Part shown: positions 17,601-26,408 of the stretch, piece after piece
How positions within the stretch are numbered: position 1 is the first letter of the stretch
How the letters are laid out: every line of letters begins with the position of its first letter
Source of the DNA: Sphingobacterium sp. JB170
GTDB lineage: Bacteria; Bacteroidota; Bacteroidia; Sphingobacteriales; Sphingobacteriaceae
Length of the DNA: 64,000 bases
Assembly (NCBI RefSeq): GCF_900163865.1
Contig: NZ_FUKU01000055.1
Span: 1 to 64,000 of the forward strand
Direction: 5' to 3'
Made by a program: the position numbers and the translations under genes
Notes under the pieces: model-generated
Told to the model about the DNA's origin: nothing
Database searches by the model: none
What the model saw: the letters and a program-made list of their open reading frames with translations, nothing else

Positions 17601-18242
17601 GCGCCTACAGAGGAGCTCCGCATGCTACAGGCTGGTGACATCCGGATTCTGGATATTAATGGGGACGGGATAATTAATACCGGTTCCAACACTTTGGACG
17701 ATCCAGGTGATCGGCGAATTATTGGCAACAGCTTGCCGCGGTACTCCTACGGACTTACGCTAGGCGGGCAATGGAGTGGCATTGATCTCACCGTATTTTT
17801 GCAGGGTATTGGTCGCAGAAACTGGTATCCAGATCCAAATAGCCAGGCATTCTGGTCGGTTTACTCTCGTCCGTATGCTTCGTTTATACCGACGGATTTT
17901 CCAAGCAAGGTGTGGTCTGCGGAAAACCCGGACGCATACTTTCCTTTCCTGCGCGGTTATACGGCTCAGAACGCTGAACTATCGGTGGCCAATGATATGT
18001 ATCTGCAAGATCTGGCGTACCTAAAACTGAGAAACCTGACCATCGGCTACACTCTGCCGACACGCTTGACTGATCGGGTCAAGATGAGCAAAGTACGCTT
18101 TTACATAGGTGGAGAGAATCTACATACCTGGAGTAAGCTAGATACCGATTATTTAGATCCCGAAGCGGTCATGACTGACCCAACAGGTAGAAGCTACCCG
18201 ATGGGCAGGACTTATTCCATCGGTGCACAAATCACTTTTTAA
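14622..18242 (+). CDS. SusC/RagA-type TonB-dependent receptor with STN signalling domain
   Basis: A 1206-residue outer-membrane importer. The order is a long leader with a hydrophobic core ending SASSFAQ (about residue 63); an STN domain (about 64-125, VTIDVKDETMEAIFQAIKKQ); a carboxypeptidase-regulatory-like beta domain (about 148-230, GEPIAGATVKLKN...DPEGFY); a TonB-box region VVVVGYGTQKK; and a plug carrying the SusC motifs RPVTQLSQALQGAVPNL, SLNVRGTTSIN and AVYGARGAFGVILVTTK. A 22-strand barrel then ends in SIGAQITF. With the SusD partner 29 bases downstream it should form a TonB-powered pedal-bin importer, and its STN domain talks to the FecR upstream. The substrate is not a proven glycan, as the operon lacks glycosidases. 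Confidence 0.95.
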   Translation: MKINLCATGRILKRPSPRILSFFSQIKKDNNLIASDIFFVRSNLMIGVLVLAFVLLSASSFAQKVTIDVKDETMEAIFQAIKKQTNYVFVYDSETLKDRRINLKVENASVEETLTKCFVGLPFSYKIVANNILIREVEEDLKEPLTIQERELTGTLHNRQGEPIAGATVKLKNTNLVAVTDPEGFYRLRITQAGPVVLLFSSIGYENVESVVSADSQMLNVTLTEHVSDLDEVVVVGYGTQKKVNLTGAVSQISGEDFEQRPVTQLSQALQGAVPNLNVTFGSGRPGTSGSLNVRGTTSINGGGPLVLIDGILGTLDRVNVNDVESVTVLKDASATAVYGARGAFGVILVTTKSAKDGKTNVAYTTNMGVTTHATNTDYITSGYWNAKISDDAMYNALGYGTTRYSEEDYKELWDRVDDKTEHPDRPWVVIKQNASGQDMYRYYANFDWFNYLYDDSRPKQDHNLTISGGDQKTQYSLTAATSKEQGIFNINPDHYKRHNLRAKIKNSVTDWLSISNNTHFFKSAYNWHGLSTNFNEVENGVSNDPTYQYHPAYVPRNPDGTLTGYTQINSYPIGYGMHNALESGTMKGYSNGTELTNTTEAIFKLTEGLTVTANYSYREYRSDYSYRQTPQYYSVYPGTLERSNLAALSADRLDEHMTKTHWNFINVFGNYNKSFGEHNVSAMLGFNQEDRAYKRIGGIGDNLLSESLNDLGLVVGNRQFKGGADEWAVRGGFYRLNYNYQGKYLFEASGRYDGTSRFPKHSRFGFFPSFSAGWRISEEAFFSTLKPTINEFKIRASYGSLGNQEVDTYAYISAMGTGQIGYAVDGQRLTVTRPPAPVANTLTWESVMTKNLGFDLAMFRNRLTVEADVYIRDTRKMLGPGMQLPGVFGAGEPKVNAADLRTKGFDLSVGWSDRFDLAGKPFSFNILGILSDYTARVTKFDNPSGSLGSHYEGKRWGEIWGYSYGGLFKTNEEAQAWASIVNQDQINKRRVQAPTEELRMLQAGDIRILDINGDGIINTGSNTLDDPGDRRIIGNSLPRYSYGLTLGGQWSGIDLTVFLQGIGRRNWYPDPNSQAFWSVYSRPYASFIPTDFPSKVWSAENPDAYFPFLRGYTAQNAELSVANDMYLQDLAYLKLRNLTIGYTLPTRLTDRVKMSKVRFYIGGENLHTWSKLDTDYLDPEAVMTDPTGRSYPMGRTYSIGAQITF

Positions 18243-18270
18243 TCAATACGGCATTTAAGATTAGTATATT

Positions 18271-20046
18271 ATGAACCTTATAGGACTAAACATAAATAAG
18301 ATATTCCTTTATTGTGCTATTGCGGGTACTTCCAGTTTGATATTATCCGCCTGCAACGACGATTACCTGGAACGTTATCCATTGGCAGAACTGTCACCGG
18401 AAACCAATTTTCGTAATGAGGCTGAACTCCGGAATTATTCCAATGGTTTTTACGATCAGTTACCCGATGCACTGGATGTCTATTATTCTAACCCAAACCA
18501 AGGCGATGATGAGGCCCGTAACACCCTGCCGGATGAATTTCGGGGTACCCGGATAACACCAGGCAGCGGAGGGGGGTGGTCTTGGACTGCGTTACGGCGT
18601 ATCAACTTTTTCCTAGCGCATTCTCATCAATGCGAGGATGAACAGGCTAGATTGCATTACGATGGCATCGCCCGGTTTTTTAGGGCCTATTTTTATTTCC
18701 AGAAGATAGTCCGCTTTGGAGATGTTCCCTGGTATGAGACGGTATTGGAGGTAGATGACCAAGACTTACAAAAACCAAGGGACTCTAGGAAAATGGTGTT
18801 TGAAAAGATGCTGGAAGATATCGATTTCGCAATCGCAAATGGAAGTACGGAAAAAAGTGGTCAATTGATCACCAAGTGGACGGCGTTGGCCTTGAAATCG
18901 CGCATGTGTTTATTTGAAGGGACTTTTAGAAAATATCATGGTATAGGGGATTGGCAGGAGATCCTGGAGCAATCCGTTAGCGCTTCAGCGGATTTAATGA
19001 ATTCCGGTGTATATGATATCTATACGAGCGATGCCGGCAAGGCATACCAAGAACTATTTACCGCTGAAGACGCCATCTTGGAAGAAATGATCTTGGCACG
19101 GCAGTATACCGAATCGATTCCCTTGGTGCATTCCGCCCATTCCTACCTGCTTTCAGCCTCATTCGGTAGACCCGGCGTGCAAAAATCACTTATCGACAGC
19201 TATCTTATGACAGACGGCAGCCGCTTTACGGATATCTCAGGTTACCAAACCATGGAATTCTATGAAGAAACCAGAGACAGGGACCCCCGTTTGGCGCAAA
19301 CTGTCCGCACCCCCGGCTATAAACGCATCGGGAGCAGCGAGACGACGGTTCCGGACTTTGCTACGAGTATGACTGGTTATCAATATGTGAAATACGTGCT
19401 TTCCCCAGCCTATGATACCGGGCGAAGCATTAACGATATACCGATTTTCAGGTATGCTGAAGTTCTTTTAAACTTTGCAGAAGCCAAGGCAGAATTAGGT
19501 AGCCTCAACCAAAGTGATATTGACCGCAGTATCAAGTTGCTGCGCGACCGGGTCGGCATGCCTAACTTAGATATAGCAGCCGCCAATTCCAATCCAGATC
19601 CTTTTCTAATTGATGAGTATCCAAATGCGGATGCGGGAGCAAATCGGGGTGTGATCCTAGAGATTCGACGGGAACGCCGCATTGAACTAATCAAAGAAGG
19701 ATTCCGTTATGACGATCTGATGCGCTGGAAGGAAGGCAAGCGGTTAGAAAGACCATTTTACGGTATGTATTTTCCAGGAATTGGCGACTATGACCTAGAT
19801 AGAGATGGCAGAATTGATCTGGTTATTTACCAGGGGAATGCCCCTACAGCGGTACCCGGCAGACAATATCAGAAGCTTGGGGAATTGGTACTGGAAGATG
19901 GTAACAGCGGCCGGATTATTAACCTGCCTGATATTACCAAGAAATGGGATGAACAGAAAGACTACCTATATCCCTTGCCGCTCGAGGAATTGCAGTTAAA
20001 TACAAACCTAACGCAAAACCCCCATTGGGACAATTCTGGAAAATAA
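18271..20046 (+). CDS. SusD/RagB-type surface substrate-binding lipoprotein
   Basis: A 591-residue protein with a lipoprotein signal (LILSACND, Cys near residue 28). SusD hallmarks follow: DYLERYPLAELSPETNF, the helical TPR scaffold with FFRAYFYFQKIVRFGDVPWYE, RYAEVLLNFAEAKAELG, IRRERRIELIKEGFRYDDLMRW, and the C-terminal PLPLEELQLNTNLTQNPHW. It lies 28 bases behind its susC and forms the surface lid that captures ligand. The length is normal for the family. Confidence 0.95.
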   Translation: MNLIGLNINKIFLYCAIAGTSSLILSACNDDYLERYPLAELSPETNFRNEAELRNYSNGFYDQLPDALDVYYSNPNQGDDEARNTLPDEFRGTRITPGSGGGWSWTALRRINFFLAHSHQCEDEQARLHYDGIARFFRAYFYFQKIVRFGDVPWYETVLEVDDQDLQKPRDSRKMVFEKMLEDIDFAIANGSTEKSGQLITKWTALALKSRMCLFEGTFRKYHGIGDWQEILEQSVSASADLMNSGVYDIYTSDAGKAYQELFTAEDAILEEMILARQYTESIPLVHSAHSYLLSASFGRPGVQKSLIDSYLMTDGSRFTDISGYQTMEFYEETRDRDPRLAQTVRTPGYKRIGSSETTVPDFATSMTGYQYVKYVLSPAYDTGRSINDIPIFRYAEVLLNFAEAKAELGSLNQSDIDRSIKLLRDRVGMPNLDIAAANSNPDPFLIDEYPNADAGANRGVILEIRRERRIELIKEGFRYDDLMRWKEGKRLERPFYGMYFPGIGDYDLDRDGRIDLVIYQGNAPTAVPGRQYQKLGELVLEDGNSGRIINLPDITKKWDEQKDYLYPLPLEELQLNTNLTQNPHWDNSGK

Positions 20047-20071
20047 TTTTATGAAATTGACAATCGAAAAA

Positions 20072-21226
20072 ATGAAAACGATAACCAAAGTTAATATATG
20101 CTGGATTCAGATTCTACTATTGTTGCCCACGCTAATGGGTTGCAAGAGCAGCGGCGAGTTTGATCCCGGCCCTTTCGCGCCAGGTGAAAAGGAAGCCAAA
20201 ACATCGCTGACTTTTAACGTATCAGATGCCTCGGGAAACCCCATTGAGGGGGCTTACGTAGTGTCATTTCGGAAACTGGCTCCCTTACATATCCGTGTCG
20301 GTGAAGGATTTACAGATGCGCAAGGATTGATCCAAATTGAGGATAATACCGATACAAAGGAAGGATACGCCAATATTGTGGCCCCAGGTTACAATTCCCA
20401 CAAGGTAGCCCTGAAAGTTGACCAGAAAAAAGAAAATAGGATCTCTGTTACCCTAACGAAACAAAATGTACTTAAAATATTGAGCTACAACGTAGAGGAA
20501 GGTTTCAAAGATGATGCGGCACTCAGGAAAAAGTTTGCTGAATGGGTAGCGCAGTACGACCCTGACGTAATTCTTTTACAGGAGATGCAGCATTTTACGG
20601 ATCAATCTTTTGGCGAGTTTGCGAAGTCCTACGGGCATGAGTATGCCGTATTATCTAAAACCGTGGGATTTCCTACGGGAATAACCTCCAAAGAGGAAAT
20701 CAAGGATATCCGCAAGGTAATAAAAACGGGTGTGCTACACCACGGCTATGTGAGTGGTGAAACCTTCGGCATACGATTGTTCTCGGTGCACCTTAATCCA
20801 TATGAACTGGACAACGACCGCAATATTCATAAAATTGCCCGTAAAGATGAAATCAAGATTATTCTAGATGATGCACAGTCGTACGCAGGTCAGCCGGTAA
20901 TCATCGGGGGGGACTTGAACGACCATAATGAGTTCGATAGAGACACCTTCGGCCCAGGGTATCGTTACGGCGAACGGGATCACACCGTAACCAATACCTG
21001 TAAAGCATATGGATACTTTGATAGCTATCCTTTACTAAATACTGAATTTAAAAGTACGTCTGTTGAGAAAAACAACACCACCAATGAAGGTTATCGCATT
21101 GACTATATTTTTGTGAACCAGCTCCTAAAAAGCAATGTCGTTTATGCTGATATTGTTCAATCTGCGTACACAGATCAATTTTCCGACCATTATCCAATGT
21201 ATATAGAAATTAAAAAATCTAATTAA
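20072..21226 (+). CDS. Surface lipoprotein with endonuclease/exonuclease/phosphatase (EEP) domain
   Basis: The start at 20072 gives a compact lipoprotein signal (MKTITKVNICWIQ..., lipobox LMGC); an ATG at 20051 would add seven residues. An N-terminal beta domain (about residues 45-130, with FNVSDASGNPIEGAYVVSF) resembles carboxypeptidase-regulatory or Ig-like modules. The EEP fold follows: ILSYNVEEGFKDD, DPDVILLQEMQ (metal-binding Glu), LFSVHLNPYE, IIGGDLNDHNEFD (Asp/Asn pair) and the closing SDHYPMYIE (catalytic His). The family cleaves phosphodiester bonds in DNA, RNA, sphingomyelin or inositol phosphates, using Mg2+. The position directly after susCD suggests the importer's substrate carries phosphodiesters. 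Confidence 0.85.
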   Translation: MKTITKVNICWIQILLLLPTLMGCKSSGEFDPGPFAPGEKEAKTSLTFNVSDASGNPIEGAYVVSFRKLAPLHIRVGEGFTDAQGLIQIEDNTDTKEGYANIVAPGYNSHKVALKVDQKKENRISVTLTKQNVLKILSYNVEEGFKDDAALRKKFAEWVAQYDPDVILLQEMQHFTDQSFGEFAKSYGHEYAVLSKTVGFPTGITSKEEIKDIRKVIKTGVLHHGYVSGETFGIRLFSVHLNPYELDNDRNIHKIARKDEIKIILDDAQSYAGQPVIIGGDLNDHNEFDRDTFGPGYRYGERDHTVTNTCKAYGYFDSYPLLNTEFKSTSVEKNNTTNEGYRIDYIFVNQLLKSNVVYADIVQSAYTDQFSDHYPMYIEIKKSN

Positions 21227-21228
21227 TT

Positions 21229-23220
21229 ATGAAGGACAAAATGAACTTTCAGACCCTGCCTAGAATGCATTGGTATTTGGGTATATTCCTGGGGATTCTA
21301 TTCCTGACAAGCTGCAGCAAAAGTGATTTGAATACTGCCTCTACCCTAGAAGTGAGTGAATTGAAACCTGTAATTGATGCTTCTGAGGGAACGGTGAGCA
21401 TAGATATATTATCGAATACTTCATGGAAGGTTGGTAAGCTTGAAGCAGGATGGCTTACTGTGGACCAGATGGAAGGGAGTGGGGACGACAAATTGTCCCT
21501 TACCTACGCTGAAAACACGGGTATAGAATCAAGGACTGCAGAATTTTTTATCGTGGCCGAAGATGGTAGAAGCTATCAGAAAATAGAACTGACGCAGTTG
21601 TCGGCGAATCCCTTTATCTCTCTCGAGCTTGAGAAGATGGAGGTGGTATCCAGACCTCGTAGCCATAAGGTTGATCTGAGCAGCAATATTCCCTCATCGG
21701 CCATTGGTGTTGAAATCCTGTATGAGAAAGAAGTGGACGATGCCTGGATTGTTGGGGTGAGTATGGATGGAGATAGCCTGCGATTCCAAACGACCGTTAA
21801 TACGCTTGCTGAAAAACGAACAGCCCATATTATTTTATCCTATGAGGGAGCTCTGGAAGAAGAGACGGATATATGGGACAAAATAATAATCACGCAAATG
21901 GATGCGAGAAATGATTCCCCGCCACAGGACAAGGATTTTGCATACGTAAGAGAGCTGCCCCTAGGTGACATTGAGGAGAATATAGCGATCCGAGGAAATA
22001 TCGTTTCCACAGGAACCTCCGATAACTTCAAAAAAAACACCTATATCATTCAGGATGGAAACAATACTGCCGTGGCTTTTGAAACGTTAGAAACCCTCCC
22101 GGTTAACACATATGATAAAGTACAGCTACTCTTAGACGGAGCAAAAATCGAGACCTTCCAGGAAGCTGGGGAGAGCTATAGGCTTATCACAGGCATCAGT
22201 GCTGCCAATATACTCGAGAAACAAGGGGATCCTGGGTTCTCTCCAGCGAGCCTTTCTATACAAGAGCTTAGAGATGACCATCTCTTATCGCTAGTTACAT
22301 TGAAAGACGTGGAGTTTGCTATTCCCCACGGTGGCTATTCAAACTTCCACGAATATTATCCTACGCAGAGTTACGCGGAATATGCGACAAGGCATTATCC
22401 AGCTCCTATCCGGGATATACTAGGGGATAACCTTTATCTAATTACTAACCGCGCGGTTGGATATCGTAGGAAAAGTGTTCCTAAAGGTTCTGGTAAGATC
22501 ACAGGGCTGGTCGTTAAAATTAAGGACAGCGCCTACGGCGAACTTGGCGAATACTCAATCCGCCCGCTAAATGAATCAGATATTGCGGTGAATCCAAACG
22601 CCGGAAACGGATTCTCAAAAACATTAGTCGAATGGGAACAACAATGGAGTGCTGGTGATTTTAATGATGGCGCAGGGAACTTGCCGCCTACTATAGGTCC
22701 AGCAGATGCTATTTTGAAAAAAGATAAAAGCGATGGTTTTTATTTTAATACGAAAGTAGGCGGTATATACCTTATTGACAAGTATCGAGGAGATAAAGCG
22801 GGCTCTGGTACCAGTGTTTCTAAGTCCACCTATAATGTAAACAGCTGGGGTGTGGGTAGATACTGGTTGTTTGATAACGTCTCTACACTTGGCATTAACA
22901 CCTCTCTATCTTTACAGATCGAAGGTAACAGCAGTTTAAATTCGGGACCCAGAGATTTTGCAGTGGAATATTCGCTGGATGGAGACAACTGGAGCCGTGT
23001 AGGCACTTATCAGTTATCGGGTCAGATCAGCGCAGGGGAGAGCGAGTACGTGATCGCCAGCGGTAAAATGTTTACTTTTAAACTGCCGGATGTCTTACTT
23101 AATCAAGCGAATATAAAAATAAGGCTTATAAATATTAGCGCGACATCGGTAAACGGGACACAAACAACTGCGTCTGCTACAAGTAGGTTAAGCCATTTTT
23201 CGATAAAATACAATAAGTAG
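21229..23220 (+). CDS. BACON- and DUF5689-containing surface lipoprotein
   Basis: A 663-residue lipoprotein (signal ending FLTSC, Cys near residue 29). An N-terminal BACON domain (about 40-125) has the telltale SWKVGKLEAGWLTVDQMEGSGDD and RTAEFFIVAEDGRSYQKIELTQL. A second BACON-like repeat (about 126-225) ends WDKIIITQMDA. DUF5689 follows (about 238-455), with IAIRGNIVSTGTSDNF and TYIIQDGNNTAVAFE, an OB-fold-like strand pattern. The C-terminal beta domain (about 470-663) contains YSLDGDNWSRVGTY. DUF5689 proteins often accompany extracellular nucleases. It is probably a ligand-holding partner of SusD at the surface. Bases 22207-22698 recur in decayed form at 26409. Confidence 0.8.
   Translation: MKDKMNFQTLPRMHWYLGIFLGILFLTSCSKSDLNTASTLEVSELKPVIDASEGTVSIDILSNTSWKVGKLEAGWLTVDQMEGSGDDKLSLTYAENTGIESRTAEFFIVAEDGRSYQKIELTQLSANPFISLELEKMEVVSRPRSHKVDLSSNIPSSAIGVEILYEKEVDDAWIVGVSMDGDSLRFQTTVNTLAEKRTAHIILSYEGALEEETDIWDKIIITQMDARNDSPPQDKDFAYVRELPLGDIEENIAIRGNIVSTGTSDNFKKNTYIIQDGNNTAVAFETLETLPVNTYDKVQLLLDGAKIETFQEAGESYRLITGISAANILEKQGDPGFSPASLSIQELRDDHLLSLVTLKDVEFAIPHGGYSNFHEYYPTQSYAEYATRHYPAPIRDILGDNLYLITNRAVGYRRKSVPKGSGKITGLVVKIKDSAYGELGEYSIRPLNESDIAVNPNAGNGFSKTLVEWEQQWSAGDFNDGAGNLPPTIGPADAILKKDKSDGFYFNTKVGGIYLIDKYRGDKAGSGTSVSKSTYNVNSWGVGRYWLFDNVSTLGINTSLSLQIEGNSSLNSGPRDFAVEYSLDGDNWSRVGTYQLSGQISAGESEYVIASGKMFTFKLPDVLLNQANIKIRLINISATSVNGTQTTASATSRLSHFSIKYNK
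22207..22698 (+). repeat. Source copy of a 492-bp duplicated segment
   Basis: This part of the DUF5689 gene is repeated in the same orientation at 26409-26900, offset exactly 4202 bases, with no insertions or deletions and about two dozen mismatches by eye (about 95% identity). Confidence 0.9.
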
Positions 23221-23251
23221 ATTACCTTCTTGCCTACTGGCAGGAGAAACA

Positions 23252-23288
23252 AGAAAATCTTTCAGGGCAACGCTCTGGAAGATTTTCT
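23252..23288 (+). terminator. Hairpin at the end of the SusCD/EEP operon
   Basis: A 14-bp stem (23252-23265 with 23275-23288, one G-U pair) and a 9-base loop lie 31 bases after the stop codon of the DUF5689 gene. The 3' arm is T-rich but there is no long T-run after it. Confidence 0.6.
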
Positions 23289-23545
23289 ATTAAATAGCTA
23301 AAGTTCGTTTGTAAAGGAGTTTAGCGAATCCACGAGACCGTAATGGTGTAATTGGTCACATTGTTTCCTACCTGCGTTTAAGTTCGTCTGTGTTGTTGAT
23401 GTAAAGTCAAACGAAAGGCGTTGCAGCTTTTTACATTATTGGAATATTCCCGATTCATAAGTTACCCAAGGAGAGAATTGAACTGGATAGGTGAAAAGCC
23501 TACAAGATCAACTGTAAAGGGATAGTCGTATGAGACCCAATACCG

Positions 23546-23577
23546 AAAACAGGAAGCCAATCGACCTCCTGTTTTTT
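23546..23577 (+). terminator. Rho-independent terminator, plus strand
   Basis: A 9-bp perfect stem (AAAACAGGA at 23546-23554, TCCTGTTTT at 23567-23575) runs straight into a T-run. It lies 258 bases beyond the first hairpin with no ORF between, so it may end read-through or a small transcript. Confidence 0.75.
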
Positions 23578-23630
23578 TAACAGATGTATAGATGCTCTTT
23601 TATATTTTGTAATTTATTACAAAATAATTA

Positions 23631-24794
23631 TTAAGCAATTACTGTTTCAGTATAAGCAACACCTTCATAACACGCATTGTAAATCGTTTTCAATTCATCT
23701 AAAGAAGGAACTCTTGGATTGAACCCTGTACACGGATCTATTAGAGCATTGTTCGCCATGAAATCCAGATTTTTATTCCAATCTTCTCTCGAAATCCCGA
23801 ATTCTTTGATGGCCGACTGATTATTTACTTCCGAACGAAGCGTTTCGATGGCTTGTGCCAATTCTTCAGTCGTTTCCTTTCCGATCACCTTTGCCAAATC
23901 TGGATAACGTTCCGTAGCATAAGCGTTATAACGAATCACATTTGGAAGGAAAATCGCATTCGCAGCCCCATGGGGAATTCCGTACAAAGCACCAACTTGG
24001 TGAGACAAGGAATGCACAATTCCCAACCAGGCATTATTAAATGCCAGACCTGCCATAAATGATGCGTCATGCATATTCTGACGAGCAGTAATATTGTTCG
24101 GATTTTTTACTGCTTCTTTCAGATTAGCAAAAACTATTTCTAAACCACCTTTCGAAAGCGCATCAGCAATATTGTCATCGATATTTGACACATAAGCTTC
24201 CACACAATGCGTCATGGCATCTAGACCTGTATTTGAAGTTACGTGAGCCGGCATTGAAGCACAGATTTCGCCGTCAATAATTGCAATGTCCGGAGTCAGT
24301 TCATAAGAAACAACGGGGTATTTCACTCCTTTTTCTCGGTCTGTAATGACAGCAAGCCCCGTCGTTTCGGTTCCTGTTCCGCTTGTAGACGGAATGGCGA
24401 TAAATTTTGCTTTGTTTCTTAGAACCGGAACTGTAAAAGGTTTGATCATGTCATTAAATTCCACATCAGGGTATTCGTAAAACACCCACATGATCTTTGC
24501 TGCATCAATTGCAGAACAGCCCCCTAATCCGATAATCCAGTCCGGTTGAAAATTCTGGATGATCTCAGCGCCTTTCAGACAGGTCGCAGACGACGGATCT
24601 TCTTCCACGCCTTCGAAAACCTGAGTTTGAATTCCAGCTTCAGTAAGATAAGCAATAGCTTTATCCAGTGTCCCGCTTTTTCTCATGGAGCTTCCTCCGG
24701 TTACGATTACTGCTTTTTGACCCTTAATATTTTTTAACTCTTCAAGACTTCCCGCACCGTGAAAAACTTGCCCTGCGATAAATAATTTACTCAT
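23631..24794 (-). CDS. Iron-containing alcohol dehydrogenase
   Basis: A 387-residue protein of the group III (Fe-dependent) alcohol dehydrogenase family, which interconverts alcohols and aldehydes with NAD(P)H in the cytoplasm. The nucleotide-binding loop reads GLGGCSAIDAAK (residues 89-100). The four metal ligands are visible: Asp192 and His196 in GLDAMTHCVEAY, His261 in GIVHSLSH, and His275 in GIPHGAAN. The length is typical. It lies 70 bases downstream of an AraC regulator on the same strand. Substrate is unknown; butanol- or lactaldehyde-type enzymes are closest by motif. Codons are A/T-rich compared with the flanking Sus genes, and the pair looks inserted. Confidence 0.9.
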   Translation of the reverse strand: MSKLFIAGQVFHGAGSLEELKNIKGQKAVIVTGGSSMRKSGTLDKAIAYLTEAGIQTQVFEGVEEDPSSATCLKGAEIIQNFQPDWIIGLGGCSAIDAAKIMWVFYEYPDVEFNDMIKPFTVPVLRNKAKFIAIPSTSGTGTETTGLAVITDREKGVKYPVVSYELTPDIAIIDGEICASMPAHVTSNTGLDAMTHCVEAYVSNIDDNIADALSKGGLEIVFANLKEAVKNPNNITARQNMHDASFMAGLAFNNAWLGIVHSLSHQVGALYGIPHGAANAIFLPNVIRYNAYATERYPDLAKVIGKETTEELAQAIETLRSEVNNQSAIKEFGISREDWNKNLDFMANNALIDPCTGFNPRVPSLDELKTIYNACYEGVAYTETVIA

Positions 24795-24820
24795 TTTTTT
24801 TTATTTAATTTTTGATAAAA

Positions 24821-24828
24821 CAAAGTTA
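24821..24828 (-). promoter_or_regulatory. Candidate -7 box for the alcohol dehydrogenase gene
   Basis: The minus strand reads TAACTTTG, matching TAnnTTTG, 27 bases ahead of the start codon. This suggests the dehydrogenase has its own promoter within the 69-base gap behind the AraC gene. Confidence 0.4.
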
Positions 24829-24863
24829 AATAAGATCAAACGAGTGATGATATACAAACAAGA

Positions 24864-25739
24864 CTATGTGTTATACATTTGTGCAAGTTCTTGTTGAAGC
24901 TCCGTAGGAGTCTCTTTGAGTTTTGCTTTTACAAATTTATTAAGTGCCGAAGGGGAGTTAAAACCGAGATCAAAAGCAATTTCTTTATGCGATAAATCGG
25001 AGAACATGAGCTGTCTTTTGATCTCCATTAAAATCCGGTTATGGATCGTCTGAATTGCTGTTTCCCCACAGTGTTTTTTAGTAAGAGAATTTAACTTTTT
25101 TGTTGATATTGATAGTTCTTCAGCATAATGTTGAACCGTTCTGTATTGTTTGTAATATTCATTTAACAGCTTTTTATACCGGAGGTAAATTGGTTTATCT
25201 GCGGTATCTGTATTTAAAATCGGCTGCAAACCGTGAACGGACTCTATTAACCCCAACAGAAAAATTTTAATTTGAAATCGAGCCTGCTCTTTTTTAATAA
25301 GACTTGGCTTTTGATAAATTTCCTGGATTATTTTGATGGCATATACGCCTTCTTTAAAGTCTTCTGTTGAGAGAACAGTACAGTTTAATTGTGTTGAAAG
25401 ATTTACATTGTACGTGCTCAGTTCATTTTTTAAAATATCGGAACAGAATAATATTTCTTCAAACAGAATGATTTTACCCTTTAAATCATCTGTCAGATCT
25501 GAAATAAAATGTGCCTGCCCTGGAAATATGACGGAAATTTTTTTTGGTTTCAGAAAATGAATTTTATCTTCGATATGAAGCTGAAGTTCACCATTTTCTA
25601 TGACAACTATACAGAAATGATCCTTTTTATGTGGTGTTAAATAGTGATATAAATTCTCCTCATTCAAATCGAAAACTCTAAATGACAAGTTATTATCTTC
25701 CGGTTTCTGAATGTATTTTTTGATCTCCAGTTTCTTCAT
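24864..25739 (-). CDS. AraC-family transcriptional regulator
   Basis: A 291-residue protein with an N-terminal cupin sensor (about residues 25-100, HFCIVVIENGELQLHIEDK and VIFPGQAHFISDL) and a C-terminal AraC-type HTH pair (about 200-288). The latter contains YAEELSISTKKLNSLTKKHCG and SHKEIAFDLGFNSPSALNKFVKAKLKETP. It is on the same strand as, and 69 bases upstream of, the Fe-type alcohol dehydrogenase, so it probably controls it. Lys/Ile-rich composition and A/T third positions suggest a Flavobacteriales-like origin. Confidence 0.85.
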   Translation of the reverse strand: MKKLEIKKYIQKPEDNNLSFRVFDLNEENLYHYLTPHKKDHFCIVVIENGELQLHIEDKIHFLKPKKISVIFPGQAHFISDLTDDLKGKIILFEEILFCSDILKNELSTYNVNLSTQLNCTVLSTEDFKEGVYAIKIIQEIYQKPSLIKKEQARFQIKIFLLGLIESVHGLQPILNTDTADKPIYLRYKKLLNEYYKQYRTVQHYAEELSISTKKLNSLTKKHCGETAIQTIHNRILMEIKRQLMFSDLSHKEIAFDLGFNSPSALNKFVKAKLKETPTELQQELAQMYNT

Positions 25740-26408
25740 TTTTCCTATTCTTACTGAGTTTTAAAGCAGGGTAACAAATTTAGGATAAAAGATTCTAAAC
25801 TTTCTAAATACAGAATTTTTTAGAAAATTGATAGTCTGAATTTATTTTGCAACACAATAGTGGCTGTACAAGTAAACATCGTAAAAGAAAGAACTATTAT
25901 TAAGGTTCTTGTTCTCACCGCGGAATTTGAAAGAAATATTTATCCTGTGGGTAATTGGACTTGATTTTTTAAAAAGGCTTGAGAAAAAAATATTTTGGGT
26001 TGTTTTTATTTCATCACATCACTACAATAATGGACGATCCGGAAACGTGATGAGAATTTGAAATATCATTGTTCCAACGGTTCATAATATATCGTGCTTT
26101 CCCAGTTGGAATTTGCATATATTAGGGATACCGTTGATTCGGACTCTTTGAAGGCGGTTTCTTGTGTAATGCCTAACGCATAATTTGATTTTCTCTTTCA
26201 TTTATTTCGTATTGTAATTTTACTCAATGAATAGATTGTTAGTTACGAGCTTACTAGTAGCGATCAAACATTCTAATTTCTTGCACCAGCAAACAAGTCG
26301 ATATAATTCATTTTTATTTAAATATTTAAAATCAAAAATTTTATGAGGAAAGGGTATGATATTAATGTAAGGACCATTTTCTAAAAATGAAGAAAGGTTT
26401 TTTTAGAA
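25740..26408. other. Long non-coding stretch
   Basis: About 670 AT-rich bases. A 34-codon plus frame beginning GTG near 25860 (VAVQVNIVKERTIIKVLVL..., stop TGA near 25962) reads protein-like and may be a remnant, but matches nothing I recognise. A 13-codon ATG frame near 26343 also lacks support. No strong hairpin is visible. Confidence 0.3.
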
